From contig NZ_CP048815.1 of the NCBI RefSeq assembly GCF_010977555.1, forward strand, positions 2,038,501-2,102,500: 64,000 nt of DNA, written 5' to 3'. This stretch comes from Caulobacter rhizosphaerae. Its GTDB lineage: Bacteria > Pseudomonadota > Alphaproteobacteria > Caulobacterales > Caulobacteraceae. The translations under genes and the position numbers were made by a program. The notes beneath the pieces are model-generated. The model was not told the origin of the DNA, did no database searches, and was given only the letters and a program-made list of their open reading frames with translations. Within the stretch, counting starts at the first letter, position 1. The number at the start of each line of letters is the position of its first letter. Shown piece after piece: positions 30,383-41,400 of this stretch.

Positions 30383-32029
30383 GTGCTGACAACCATCTCC
30401 CCGCGCCCGGGTGACGACGCGCGAACGCATACGGACGGTCCGTCCCTCGGGGAGGCGCTTCTCGTGTCCCCCGAGGTGAAGATCGAACCGCTGTCCTGGG
30501 GGTGGGGGACTTGGCCGCATCTGGTCAGTCCCGTGCAGCATGCGTTCAATCTGGCGTTCCGCCACGTCCCGCTCTTGAAATCCTTCATCCGCAATCCGTT
30601 GGCTCACGCCGCCGCGATCGAGGATCCCAAGATGTTTGGCGGCCCGTTCGTTCATTTGTCCAAAGCGCAGTTGGACGACGCCCGAGCGGTCCTCGCGAAG
30701 ATCGAAGCGGAGGGCGCGCAACTGATCGCGTTTGCGGAAGAGTTTCGCGCCTTTGAGAAGCTGCTGCTTGGAGAATGCAAGGGCTTCAGCCTCGAGGGAC
30801 TCTACGAGCGCCTGCCGATGACTTTAAAGGGAGTCGTGGAGTTGGCGTACGACACCGCAAACCATCCTCGCATCAGGACCCTGGATCGGCTGTTGTACCG
30901 GCGCTTCGAAGGGTTGGGCGAGGAGGTCTTGATCTCCAGGGTCCACGATCGCGACCGTCCGTTCTTCATGAACACGCCGCGCTTGGCCGGGGCCGGCGGC
31001 TTCGTGCGACGTCTGCCCTATTCGAGCGCGGGCTGGGAGGTTTTGGCCAATGCTCGCCTTCATCCCGTTCCGGCCATCGACATCGCCGGCGCCCTGGGGG
31101 TCGACGTGGCGGATCTGGTCCGATTTTCTCATCTTTTCACCGAGGAGCAGCCCGTCCGCGTCGAACCCGAATATGTCGGCTCCGACGTTCGGGTGCGCTA
31201 CATGGGTCATGCCTGCGTCTTGATTCAGCACGCGGGGACCTCGGTCCTGCTGGATCCGCTGACGGCGTGGGACCGAGGGCAGGAGGGCGGGGAATTCACG
31301 TTCTTCGATCTGCCGGACCGGATCGACTACGTGGTCCTCTCGCACGCTCATCAGGATCATTTCTCCATTGAGATGCTGCTGCAGCTCAGGGGACGGATCG
31401 GAACCCTCGTCGTGCCACGCAACAACGCGGCCTCGAAGGCCGATCCGTCGATGCGGACGGCGCTGAACTATCTTGGTTTCGACGACGTCGTAGCCTTGGA
31501 CGAGTTCGATCGCATCGCGATCCGCGGCGGAAGCATCACGAGCTTGCCGTTCCCGGGAGAGCACGGTGAACTCGATATCCTGAGCAAGCACACCGCCCTC
31601 GTTGAGCTGGGTGGGAAGAAGTTGCTGTTCCTGGTCGACTCCAATGCCGTGGATGCGGCGCTCTACGATCATCTGGCTGAAGCCGTCGGTCAGGTGGACG
31701 CGGTCTTCCTGGGGATGGAGTGCGCCGGGGCGCCGCTGTCGTGGCTGTACGGACCAGTGGTGGATGAGGCGTTCAGTCGCAAGGACGACGAGTCGCGTCG
31801 CCTTTCATCCTCCAACGCCGACCGCGCGTGGCGGATGCTTGAGCGCATCAAGCACGACAAGGTTTTCCTGTACGCGATGGGGTTCGAGCCTTGGCTTCGA
31901 TTTGTCATGGGTCTTGAGTACGAGCCGGAAAGTGTTCAACTTTCAGAAGTAAATAGGCTCTCCGAGATCTTGAGAAATAATGGGAGAAATCTGAATATAC
32001 TTAATGGATGTGCCCAATTCATGCTTTAG
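30383..32029 (+). CDS. CmlA-like diiron aminoacyl-carrier beta-hydroxylase
   Basis: A 548-aa protein: an N-terminal region (WGWGTWPHLVSPVQHAF near 39-55) typical of the CmlA N-domain, then a metallo-beta-lactamase fold. The iron ligands read H321-A-H323-Q-D325-H326, E393 (in PGEHGELD) and D419 (in LVDSN). The spacings 321-393 and 393-419 (72 and 26 residues) equal those I recall for CmlA (H305, E377, D403). GMECAGAPLSWLYGP is also a family hallmark. These enzymes hydroxylate the beta carbon of an amino acid while it is bound to a carrier domain. The target could be the Phe or an aliphatic residue. The start is GTG 30383 with GCGAGG 5 nt upstream; TTG 30353 is the alternative. It heads the probable operon with the SnoaL-like gene and NRPS2. 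GC falls near its 3' end. Confidence 0.85.
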   Translation: MLTTISPRPGDDARTHTDGPSLGEALLVSPEVKIEPLSWGWGTWPHLVSPVQHAFNLAFRHVPLLKSFIRNPLAHAAAIEDPKMFGGPFVHLSKAQLDDARAVLAKIEAEGAQLIAFAEEFRAFEKLLLGECKGFSLEGLYERLPMTLKGVVELAYDTANHPRIRTLDRLLYRRFEGLGEEVLISRVHDRDRPFFMNTPRLAGAGGFVRRLPYSSAGWEVLANARLHPVPAIDIAGALGVDVADLVRFSHLFTEEQPVRVEPEYVGSDVRVRYMGHACVLIQHAGTSVLLDPLTAWDRGQEGGEFTFFDLPDRIDYVVLSHAHQDHFSIEMLLQLRGRIGTLVVPRNNAASKADPSMRTALNYLGFDDVVALDEFDRIAIRGGSITSLPFPGEHGELDILSKHTALVELGGKKLLFLVDSNAVDAALYDHLAEAVGQVDAVFLGMECAGAPLSWLYGPVVDEAFSRKDDESRRLSSSNADRAWRMLERIKHDKVFLYAMGFEPWLRFVMGLEYEPESVQLSEVNRLSEILRNNGRNLNILNGCAQFML

Positions 32030-32039
32030 GGAGAACGTG

Positions 32040-32393
32040 ATGTTGGGGTGTGAGAAATTCATTGCTGAATTCTTCCGGCAAATCGATTCCGCGAACTGGG
32101 ATGATTTGAAAAATCTAGTCTCAGACGGCGTGGTTTATGAAAGGCCGGGCTATCGGCCCTTTGTCGGCGTTGATGAGTTCATGCGCTTCTATCGCGAAGA
32201 GCGAAATGTAAATTCCGGCCGCCATGTCATCGATAGGATTTTCGAACGTGGCAAGGATTGGGTTTGCATTGGAAGTTTTAGGGGAAAGTCCAAGGCGGGC
32301 GACGATCTGTCGGCGGAGTTCGTCGATATCTACACCATGTCGTCGGAGCTGATCTTGCGGCGAAAGACGTTCTTCTTTGCGCCCTTGATGTGA
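32040..32393 (+). CDS. SnoaL/NTF2-like small protein
   Basis: A 117-aa protein with the NTF2-like cone-fold pattern: an N-terminal helix (FIAEFFRQIDSANWDDLKNL), VVYERPGYRPFVGVDEFMRF, then alternating strands ending EFVDIYTMSSELILRRKTFF. Family members include polyketide cyclases, isomerases and binding proteins. Without recognisable catalytic residues I cannot assign a reaction. ATG 32040 follows AGGGAGA, which overlaps the stop of the CmlA-like gene region (10-nt gap), and NRPS2 begins 45 nt downstream, so it should be co-expressed with both. It may act on the hydroxylated residue or the released peptide. Its base composition is less GC-rich than the NRPS genes, hinting at separate acquisition. 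Confidence 0.7.
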   Translation: MLGCEKFIAEFFRQIDSANWDDLKNLVSDGVVYERPGYRPFVGVDEFMRFYREERNVNSGRHVIDRIFERGKDWVCIGSFRGKSKAGDDLSAEFVDIYTMSSELILRRKTFFFAPLM

Positions 32394-32438
32394 ATGCCAA
32401 GCTGAAACTCTGTTTGCTCCGCCAGTTGGGGATGGGCC

Positions 32439-35400
32439 ATGGACGACCACGTTGGGCTGCGGAATATGTCTCTCGAAGCCTTCCGGGCGTTGAGCCAGCG
32501 GGTGCGAGAGCGTGAAGGCGATGAGGGCCTGAGCCGTCCGCCGCTGACGCGCCAGGCGCGTCCGGAGCGTCTGCCGCTGTCGTTCGCCCAGGAGCGACTT
32601 TGGTTCCTCGAGCAGCTTGGGGTGGGCACGTCCTACACCATGCCCAACTTCCTGCGGCTGGAAGGCCCGCTGGACGTGGGGGCGCTGGAGGCCAGCCTTG
32701 GGGCGCTGGTGGCGCGCCACGAGCCGTTGCGCACGCGCTTTGCGGTGCGGGACGGCGAGCCGGTGCAGGTGATCGACCCGCCTGGGCCGTTCGAGCTGAC
32801 GGTCAGGGACCTTGGCGGGCTGGAGGCGGACGCGCGCGAGGCCAAGGCCCAGGCGCTGCAGCAGGCCGAGATCGAGCGGCCGTTCGACCTGGAGCGGGGA
32901 CCGCTGTTCCGGGCCGAGCTGCTGCGGCTTGGTCCGCAGGACCACGTGCTGCTGATGAGCATGCACCACATCCTGTCGGACGGCTGGTCGCTGCTGGGGA
33001 TCATCCCGCGCGAGCTTGGGGCGCTGTACGAGGCGTTCCTGGAGGGTCGGCCCTCGCCGCTGGCGCCGCTGGAGGTGCAGTACGCCGACTATGCGCTGTG
33101 GCAGCGTCAGTGGCTGCGCGACGAGGCGCTGGAGCGTCAGCTGGCCTATTGGCGCGAGCGCCTGGCGGGGGCTCCGCCGGTGCTGGAGCTGCCCACCGAC
33201 CGGCCGCGGCCGCCGGTGGAGAGCTTCCGGGGGGCGGCCTTGCCGTTCACCCTGCCCGGGACGCTGTCGGAGGGGGTGCGGGAGCTGGCGCGGCGTGAGG
33301 GGGTGACCCCGTTCATGGTGTTCCTGGCCGCCTTCCAGGTGCTGGTCAGCCGCTGGAGCGGCCAGACGGACGTGGTGGTGGGCTCGGCGATCGCCGGTCG
33401 CGACCGGCGCGAGCTGGAGCCGCTGGTGGGGTTCTTCGTCAACACCCTGGCCCTGCGCACGGACCTGTCGGGCGATCCCAGCTTCCGCACGCTGCTGGGC
33501 CGGGTCAAGGAGACCACCCTGGGGGCCTACGCCCACCAGGACCTGCCGTTCGAGAAGCTGGTGGCCGAGCTGGCCCCCGAACGGGATCTGGGACGTCATC
33601 CGATCTTCCAGACGATGGTGACGTTCAACAACGTCCCGCACGAGGATCTGGAGCTTCGCGATCTCAGCTGGAACCAGGTGGGCGGGCGGATCACGACGGC
33701 CAAGTTCGATCTGGAGCTGCACCTGTTCGAGGGGCTGGGGATCGACGGCTTCTTCGAGTACGCCACCGACCTCTACGAGGCCTCGACGATCGAGCGGCTG
33801 CTGGAGGGGCTGACCTGCCTGCTGGAGGGGGCGCTGGGCGATCCGGACCAGGCGCTGTCGGCCCTGCCGGTGCTGGGGAGCGAGCAGGCCCGGCGCCTGG
33901 CGGTGGAGTGGAACGCCACGGCGTCGGACTATCCGCGCGATCGGCCTGTCCATGCGCTGTTCTCCGAGCAGGCGGGGCGCGCGCCCCAGGCCACGGCCCT
34001 GGCGCTGGGCGAGGCGACGATGAGCTACGGGGAGCTGGAGGCGCGGTCCAACCAGCTGGCCTGGCACCTGAAGGCCCGGGGCGTGGGTCCCGAGGTGGTG
34101 GTGGGGCTGTGCCTGGAGCGCTCGTTCGAGATGGTGGTGGGGCTGCTGGCCATCCTCAAGGCCGGCGGGGCCTACCTGCCGCTGGATCCCGACTATCCGG
34201 CCGAGCGGCTGGCGTTCATGCTGGCGGACGCCGGGGCGGCCCTGACCCTGAGCGCGGGCCCGCTATGGTCGGGGCTGGGGCTGGAAGGCCCGGCGGTGCT
34301 GCTGGACGAGGAGGCCCAGGCGATCGCGGCGCGGCCCGACCAGGCCCCGCCGCCGGCCGCGGGTCCGCTCAACCTGGCCTATGTGATCTACACCTCCGGC
34401 TCGACCGGATCGCCCAAGGGCGTGGGGATGACCCACGGGGCGATCGTCAACCTGCTCACCGCCCCGGCCATGGCCTATCCCGCCTCGGTGGGGCCGGTTC
34501 TGCAACTGACCCCGCTGCACTTCGACGTCTCGGTGCAGGAGATCTTCCTGGCCCTGACCCGCGGGGCGCGCCTGGTGCTGGTCGACGCGGCCATCCGCCA
34601 GGATCCCGAACGGCTGGTGGAGTGCCTGGACCGCTGGCGGGTGCGTCACCTGTTCTGCCCGCAGGTCCTGCTTGAGCAACTGGCCCTGGCCTGGCGGCGC
34701 TCGCGTCCCGACCTGGCGCTGAGCGAGGTCTATCAGGCCGGCGAGGCGCTGGTGGCCAACGCCGCCATCCTGGAGATGATCGCCGCCAGCCAGGCGCGGC
34801 TGATCAACCATTATGGACCCACCGAGACCCATGCCGCCTCCAGCTTCGTGCTGCCGTCGGACGGGGTCGAGCGCCATGCGCCGATCGGCCGTCCGATCGC
34901 CAACGTCCAGCTCTATGTGCTGGACGGGGAGCTTGGCCTGGCGCCGATTGGGGTTGCGGGCGAGCTCTACATCGCCGGCGATGGGCTGGCGCGGGGTTAT
35001 CTAGGGCGGCCTGGCCTGACGGCCGAGCGGTTCGTGGCCAACCCGTATGGCCCGGCCGGCTCGCGGCTCTACCGGACCGGCGACCTGGTGCGCTGGCGCC
35101 AGGGCGGTGAGCTGGAGTTCCTGGGGCGGCTGGACCACCAGGTCAAGGTGCGGGGCCACCGCATCGAGCTTGGCGAGGTGGAGGCGGTGCTGCTGGAGCA
35201 GCCCGGGGTGGCCCAGGCCGTGGCCGTGGTGCGCGAGGACGCGCCGGGGGACAGGCGGCTGACAGCCTATGTGGTGGGCCGCGACCTGGACGCGGGCGAC
35301 CTGCGCGCCCGGGTCCGGGCCCGCAGTCCCGGCTACATGGTGCCCTCGGCGATCGTGGTGCTGGACCAGCTGCCGCTGACGGCCAGCGGCAAGGTCGACC

Positions 35401-38400
35401 GCCAGGCGCTGCCCGCGCCCGAGGAGCGGCCCGAGCTGATCGGCGACTATGTCGTTCCCAGCACGCCCCTGGAGGAGGCGCTGGCGGCGATCTGGGCCGA
35501 GACCCTTCGGCTGGACCGGGTGGGGGCGCAGGACAACTTCTTCGACCTGGGCGGCCACTCGCTGCTGGCCACCCAGGTGGTCTCGCGGGTGCGCGAGGCC
35601 CTGCAGGTGGAGCTGCCGGTGCGCGCCTTCTTCGAGGCCCCCACCGTGCGCCAGCTGGCCCAGAGGGTGGAGGTCGCCCAGAAGGAGCAGGAGGGCCTGA
35701 GCCGTCCGCCGCTGACGCGCCAGGCGCGTCCGGAGCGTCTGCCGCTGTCGTTCGCCCAGGAGCGACTTTGGTTCCTCGAGCAGCTTGGGGTGGGCACGTC
35801 CTACACCATGCCCAACTTCCTGCGGCTGGAAGGCCCGCTGGACGTGGGGGCGCTGGAGGCCAGCCTTGGGGCGCTGGTGGCGCGCCACGAGCCGTTGCGC
35901 ACGCGCTTTGCGGTGCGGGACGGCGAGCCGGTGCAGGTGATCGACCCGCCTGGGCCGTTCGAGCTGACGGTCAGGGACCTTGGCGGGCTGGAGGCGGACG
36001 CGCGCGAGGCCAAGGCCCAGGCGCTGCAGCAGGCCGAGATCGAGCGGCCGTTCGACCTGGAGCGGGGACCGCTGTTCCGGGCCGAGCTGCTGCGGCTTGG
36101 TCCGCAGGACCACGTGCTGCTGATGAGCATGCACCACATCCTGTCGGACGGCTGGTCGCTGCTGGGGATCATCCCGCGCGAGCTTGGGGCGCTGTACGAG
36201 GCGTTCCTGGAGGGTCGGCCCTCGCCGCTGGCGCCGCTGGAGGTGCAGTACGCCGACTATGCGCTGTGGCAGCGTCAGTGGCTGCGCGACGAGGCGCTGG
36301 AGCGTCAGCTGGCCTATTGGCGCGAGCGCCTGGCGGGGGCTCCGCCGGTGCTGGAGCTGCCCACCGACCGGCCGCGGCCGCCGGTGGAGAGCTTCCGGGG
36401 GGCGGCCTTGCCGTTCACCCTGCCCGGGACGCTGTCGGAGGGGGTGCGGGAGCTGGCGCGGCGTGAGGGGGTGACCCCGTTCATGGTGTTCCTGGCCGCC
36501 TTCCAGGTGCTGGTCAGCCGCTGGAGCGGCCAGACGGACGTGGTGGTGGGCTCGGCGATCGCCGGTCGCGACCGGCGCGAGCTGGAGCCGCTGGTGGGGT
36601 TCTTCGTCAACACCCTGGCCCTGCGCACGGACCTGTCGGGCGATCCCAGCTTCCGCACGCTGCTGGGCCGGGTCAAGGAGACCACCCTGGGGGCCTACGC
36701 CCACCAGGACCTGCCGTTCGAGAAGCTGGTGGCCGAGCTGGCCCCCGAACGGGATCTGGGACGCCATCCCCTGGTCCAGGTGGTCGTAGCCCTGCACAAC
36801 GTGCCCGAGGAAGGCCTGCGTCTGGAGGGGCTCACGCTCAAGCGGGCGGGCGGCGAGCATGTCACCGCCAAGTTCGACCTGGCCCTGCATCTGTTCGAGA
36901 ACGATGCGCTCTGGGGCTTCTTCGAGTACGCCACCGACCTCTACGAGGCCTCGACGATCGAGCGGCTGCTGGAGGGGCTGACCTGCCTGCTGGAGGGGGC
37001 GCTGGGCGATCCGGACCAGGCGCTGTCGGCCCTGCCGGTGCTGGGGAGCGAGCAGGCCCGGCGCCTGGCGGTGGAGTGGAACGCCACGGCGTCGGACTAT
37101 CCGCGCGATCGGCCTGTCCATGCGCTGTTCTCCGAGCAGGCGGGGCGCGCGCCCCAGGCCACGGCCCTGGCGCTGGGCGAGGCGACGATGAGCTACGGGG
37201 AGCTGGAGGCGCGGTCCAACCAGCTGGCCTGGCACCTGAAGGCCCGGGGCGTGGGTCCCGAGGTGGTGGTGGGGCTGTGCCTGGAGCGCTCGTTCGAGAT
37301 GGTGGTGGGGCTGCTGGCCATCCTCAAGGCCGGCGGGGCCTACCTGCCGCTGGACCCCGACTATCCGGCCGAGCGGCTGCGGTTCATGCTCGACGACGCC
37401 GGGGCGATGGTGGTGGTCACCACCCAGGCGATCGCCGACGGGCTTCCAGCCTATGGCGTGCTGCCCGTGCTGCTGGACGAGGAGGCCCAGGCGATCGCGG
37501 CGCGGCCCGACCAGGCCCCGCCGCCGGCCGCGGGCCCGCTCAACCTGGCCTATGTGATCTACACCTCCGGCTCGACCGGATCGCCCAAGGGCGTGGGGAC
37601 CGTCCACCGCAACATCGCCCGGCTGGTGCTGGGCGCGGACTACGCCGATCTGGCGCGCGAGCGCACGCTGCTGCTGATCTCGCCGCTGACCTTCGATGCG
37701 GCCACCTTCGAGCTGTGGGGCGCGTTGCTGCACGGCGCTCGCCTGGTCCTCCAGCCGCCCGGCCCGATCGACATCGGCCAGTTGCGGCAGGTGATGACCA
37801 CCCAGGGCGTGGACCTTCCCCTGTTGACCACGGGCCTGCTCCATCGGGTGGTTGAAGAGGACATCTCCATCCTGGGCGGCGTGCGCCAGGTCCTGACGGG
37901 CGGAGACGCGCTCTCGCCGTCGCACGCGCGCCAGATCGTGGAGGCCATCGGCCCTGGCCGGCTGATCAACGGCTATGGCCCCACCGAAGGCACCACCTAC
38001 AGCACGGTCCATGCGGTGGGCGAGCTGACCACGGCGACGGTTCCGATCGGTCGTCCGATCGCCAACACGCAGGTTTACGTGCTGGACGGGGAGCTTGGCC
38101 TGGCGCCGATTGGGGTTGCGGGCGAGCTCTACATCGCCGGCGATGGGCTGGCGCGGGGTTATCTGGGGCGGCCTGGCCTGACGGCCGAGCGGTTCGTGGC
38201 CAACCCGTATGGCCCGGCCGGCTCGCGGCTCTACCGGACCGGCGACCTGGTGCGCTGGCGCCAGGGCGGTGAGCTGGAGTTCCTGGGGCGGCTGGACCAC
38301 CAGGTCAAGGTGCGGGGCCACCGCATCGAGCTTGGCGAGGTGGAGGCGGTGCTGCTGGAGCAGCCCGGGGTGGCCCAGGCCGTGGCCGTGGTGCGCGAGG

Positions 38401-41400
38401 ACGCGCCGGGGGACAAGCGGCTGGTGGCCTATGTGGTGGCCGAGGCCCAGGGGCTGAAGGCGGCCCACGCCCAGGCCTACGAGGAGGCGCGCGAGGAGAA
38501 CGTCGAGCAGTGGGAGACGCTGTTCGACGACGCCTACGGGGCCAGCGAGACGGCGGCCGCGCCCAGCTTCCGGGGCTGGAACAGCAGCTATACCGGGGCG
38601 GCGATCCCGTTGGAGCAGATGCGCGAGTGGCGCGACCAGACCCTGGAGCGGATCCAGGACCTGGAGCCTGGGGCGATCCTGGAGATCGGCTGCGGGGTGG
38701 GGCTTTTGCTGGAGCACCTGGCGGCGGGCCGGGACTATACGGGCACGGACATCTCGGCCGCGGCCCTGGGCGGGCTGCAGCGGTGGCTGGACGAGCAGCC
38801 GGCGCTGTCGCACGTGCGGCTGCTGCGGCGCGAGGCCACCCAGTTCGAGGGCTGGGAGGCGGGGGCGTTCGACACGGTCGTGCTCAACTCGATCATCCAG
38901 TACTTCCCTGACGGGGAGTACCTGCTGTCGGTGCTGTCCCAGGCGCTGGATCTGGTGGGGCCGCAAGGCCAGGTGTTCGTGGGCGACGTTCGCCAGCTGG
39001 ACCTGATCAAGGCGTTCCACGCCTCGGTGCAGCTGGACAAGGCCCCGGCGGGGCTGAGCGTTGGGCGGCTCAAGGCGCGGGTGGCGCGGGCCATGGCCCA
39101 GGACAAGGAGCTGCTGGTGGCTCCGGGCTTCTTCGAGGCCGCGCGCGAGCAGCTGGGGGTGGGCCAGGTGCGGGCCCTGCTCAAGCGGGGGCGGTACGTC
39201 AACGAGCTGACGGGCTATCGCTACGACGTGATCCTCAGCCGCCAGGAGCAGGCGCGCTACGCGGCCGTGGAGCTGGAAGGCGACGATCAGGCGCTGGAGC
39301 GGCTGGACGAGCAGCTGGCGCAGCATCGTCCGGCGCGGGTGCGGGTGCGCGGGGTGGCCAACCATCGCCTGGCCCAGGACGCGGCGGCCGCGCGGCTGAT
39401 GGAGACGATGGAGGAGAACGCCAGCGTGGCGCAGCTGCGCGAGGCGCTCAAGGCCCATCCGGCCCGAGGCCAGGACCCCGAGGCGTTCTGGGCGCTGGCC
39501 CAGGCGCGCGGTTACCAGGCGCAGATCAGCTGGAGCGGCGGCGGGGAGGGGCGGTTCGACGTGGAGCTGGTCGACCCGGGCCAGGTCCAGACGCCGCTGG
39601 ACCTTCCGGCCGAGCCGGCCGGGGCGTGGAGCGAGCATGTCAACGACCCGCTGCTGGGCCAGCTGACCCAGCAGCTGGGGGCGCGGCTGCGCGAGGCGCT
39701 CAAGGCCAAGGTCCCCGACTACATGACCCCCTCGGCGATCCTGGCCCTGGACCAGCTGCCGCTGACGGCCAACGGCAAGGTCGACCGCCAGGCGCTGCCC
39801 GCGCCCGAGGAGCGGCCCGAGCTGATCGGCGACTATGTCGTTCCCAGCACGCCCCTGGAGGAGGCGCTGGCGGCGATCTGGGCCGAGACCCTTCGGCTGG
39901 ACCGGGTGGGGGCGCAGGACAACTTCTTCGACCTGGGCGGCCACTCGCTGCTGGCCACCCAGGTGGTCTCGCGGGTGCGCGAGGCCCTGCAGGTGGAGCT
40001 GCCGGTGCGCGCCTTCTTCGAGGCCCCCACCGTGCGCCAGCTGGCCCAGAGGGTGGAGGTCGCCCAGAAGGAGCAGGAGGGCCTGAGCCGTCCGCCGCTG
40101 ACGCGCCAGGCGCGTCCGGAGCGTCTGCCGCTGTCGTTCGCCCAGGAGCGACTTTGGTTCCTCGAGCAGCTTGGGGTGGGCACGTCCTACACCATGCCCA
40201 ACTTCCTGCGGCTGGAAGGCCCGCTGGACGTGGGGGCGCTGGAGGCCAGCCTTGGGGCGCTGGTGGCGCGCCACGAGCCGTTGCGCACGCGCTTTGCGGT
40301 GCGGGACGGCGAGCCGGTGCAGGTGATCGACCCGCCTGGGCCGTTCGAGCTGACGGTCAGGGACCTTGGCGGGCTGGAGGCGGACGCGCGCGAGGCCAAG
40401 GCCCAGGCGCTGCAGCAGGCCGAGATCGAGCGGCCGTTCGACCTGGAGCGGGGACCGCTGTTCCGGGCCGAGCTGCTGCGGCTTGGTCCGCAGGACCACG
40501 TGCTGCTGATGAGCATGCACCACATCCTGTCGGACGGCTGGTCGCTGCTGGGGATCATCCCGCGCGAGCTTGGGGCGCTGTACGAGGCGTTCCTGGAGGG
40601 TCGGCCCTCGCCGCTGGCGCCGCTGGAGGTGCAGTACGCCGACTATGCGCTGTGGCAGCGTCAGTGGCTGCGCGACGAGGCGCTGGAGCGTCAGCTGGCC
40701 TATTGGCGCGAGCGCCTGGCGGGGGCTCCGCCGGTGCTGGAGCTGCCCACCGACCGGCCGCGGCCGCCGGTGGAGAGCTTCCGGGGGGCGGCCTTGCCGT
40801 TCACCCTGCCCGGGACGCTGTCGGAGGGGGTGCGGGAGCTGGCGCGGCGTGAGGGGGTGACCCCGTTCATGGTGTTCCTGGCCGCCTTCCAGGTGCTGGT
40901 CAGCCGCTGGAGCGGCCAGACGGACGTGGTGGTGGGCTCGGCGATCGCCGGTCGCGACCGGCGCGAGCTGGAGCCGCTGGTGGGGTTCTTCGTCAACACC
41001 CTGGCCCTGCGCACGGACCTGTCGGGCGATCCCAGCTTCCGCACGCTGCTGGGCCGGGTCAAGGAGACCACCCTGGGGGCCTACGCCCACCAGGACCTGC
41101 CGTTCGAGAAGCTGGTGGCCGAGCTGGCTCCCGAACGGGATCTGGGACGCCATCCCCTGGTCCAGGTGGTCGTGGCCCTGCACAACGTGCCGTCCGAAGC
41201 CCTGCGCCTGGAGGGACTCCAATGGCGTCCGACGGGCGGCGAGCATGTCACCGCCAAGTTCGACCTGACCCTGCATCTGTTCGAGAACGATGCGCTCTGG
41301 GGCTTCTTCGAGTACGCCACCGACCTCTACGAGGCCTCGACGATCGAGCGGCTGCTGGAGGGGCTGACCTGCCTGCTGGAGGGGGCGCTGGGCGATCCGG

